From a bacterium (GTDB taxonomy: Bacteria > Bdellovibrionota_C > UBA2361 > RFPC01): DNA of 64,000 bases. The notes under the pieces were generated by a model. It saw only the letters and a list, made by a program, of their open reading frames with translations. It had not been told where the DNA came from and did no database searches. Shown piece after piece: positions 63,763-64,000 of this stretch. The translations under genes were made by a program, and so were the position numbers. The DNA lies in assembly GCA_030431715.1 (NCBI GenBank), contig JAUIIO010000014.1:39325-103324 (forward strand), read 5' to 3'. The stretch's first letter is position 1; each line of letters starts with the position of its first letter.

Positions 63763-64000
63763 ATGTTAAAAGAGAATTGGCGCACGATTGCCCGGCTTGA
63801 GCGAACCGGTGATTTTTTCATAATTATCATTTCGTTTTTCCTTGCCTATTATAGCCGGGCCTCGCTCATTTTTTGGAATGAGCAGTATGACCTTGGCGTT
63901 GAGTTCACAGGATCTCGTCTCGCTCCCATTAAAGATTATTTTATCGTTCTTGTTGTCGCTCTGGTGGGCTATAGCATTTTACTTAATATGCTTCGTGCCT
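63763..64000 (+). CDS. N-terminal part of a probable polyprenyl glycosylphosphotransferase (partial)
   Basis: Only the first 79 residues are in the window. They start MLKENWRTIARLERTGDFFI, then a membrane segment (IIIISFFLAYYSRASLIF), a polar loop with FTGSRLAPIKDYF and a second membrane segment (IVLVVALVGYSILLNMLRA). A charged start, an LAYY-SR end of the first helix and a P-x-x-x-YF start of the second are typical of the N-terminus of WcaJ/EpsE-like initiating sugar-phosphate transferases that begin exopolysaccharide repeat units. The catalytic C-terminal domain lies outside the window, so the call is tentative. Confidence 0.5.
   Translation, partial: MLKENWRTIARLERTGDFFIIIISFFLAYYSRASLIFWNEQYDLGVEFTGSRLAPIKDYFIVLVVALVGYSILLNMLRA

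Overview
The window comes from a diderm (Gram-negative) bacterium of moderate GC content. The outer-membrane machinery shows this: a type II secretion (T2SS) locus, a BamD-like lipoprotein, Pal, a FadL-type porin, periplasmic HtrA and a PBP1b-like penicillin-binding protein. A GspN subunit, a DUF4390-NtrY pair, a Ser/Thr kinase, hybrid histidine kinases and acyl-CoA carboxylase genes fit a deltaproteobacteria-like lineage in the broad sense. I cannot place it more precisely. Genes are densely packed on both strands and no non-coding stretch exceeds 300 bases. I see no rRNA, tRNA, CRISPR array, integrase or transposase.

Layout. 1-7.2 kb: amino-acid and acyl-CoA catabolism (partial putA, an mccAB-like carboxylase pair, an AEC permease) and a membrane Ser/Thr kinase. 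7.5-16.5 kb: mixed genes (unknown protein, phosphopantetheinyl transferase, map, HtrA, lysA-like decarboxylase, a polymerase-like membrane protein, a netrin/TIMP-like secreted protein, a GNAT). 16.6-26.7 kb: FadL, a hybrid histidine kinase facing a 1000-residue AAA/TPR protein, a GT-C-like membrane protein and PBP1b. 26.7-33.9 kb: yebC, ruvA, ruvB, DUF4390, an ntrY-like kinase, then an unusual low-complexity inverted repeat and class I fbp. 34.0-49.4 kb: a T2SS locus in two blocks (gspC-D-E-F and gspG-H-I-J-L-M-N), separated by ribE and purE-purK, with no gspK or gspO visible. 49.5-64 kb: extended BamD-like protein, SGNH hydrolase, GDPD, dxs, Nudix hydrolase, pal, M20 peptidase, rarA, a coupled trypsin-like protease/EEP pair, dtd, a degenerate receiver and the start of a probable polyprenyl glycosylphosphotransferase.

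How it fits together. The T2SS could export periplasmic proteins, and the secreted trypsin-like protease and the netrin-like protein are local substrate candidates by inference only. YebC-RuvA-RuvB is a DNA repair/regulation block translationally joined to DUF4390 and NtrY. Non-genic structure includes a 52-nt-arm purine/pyrimidine inverted repeat (32339-32539), three copies of a REP-like element (42855; 53692 and its inverted partner at 53773) and a perfect 19-bp inverted repeat (10585-10660). I found no clear defence island or complete new system. The most unusual items are the split T2SS locus, the extended BamD-like and GspD proteins, the kinase fusion, the netrin-like protein and the inverted repeat upstream of fbp.
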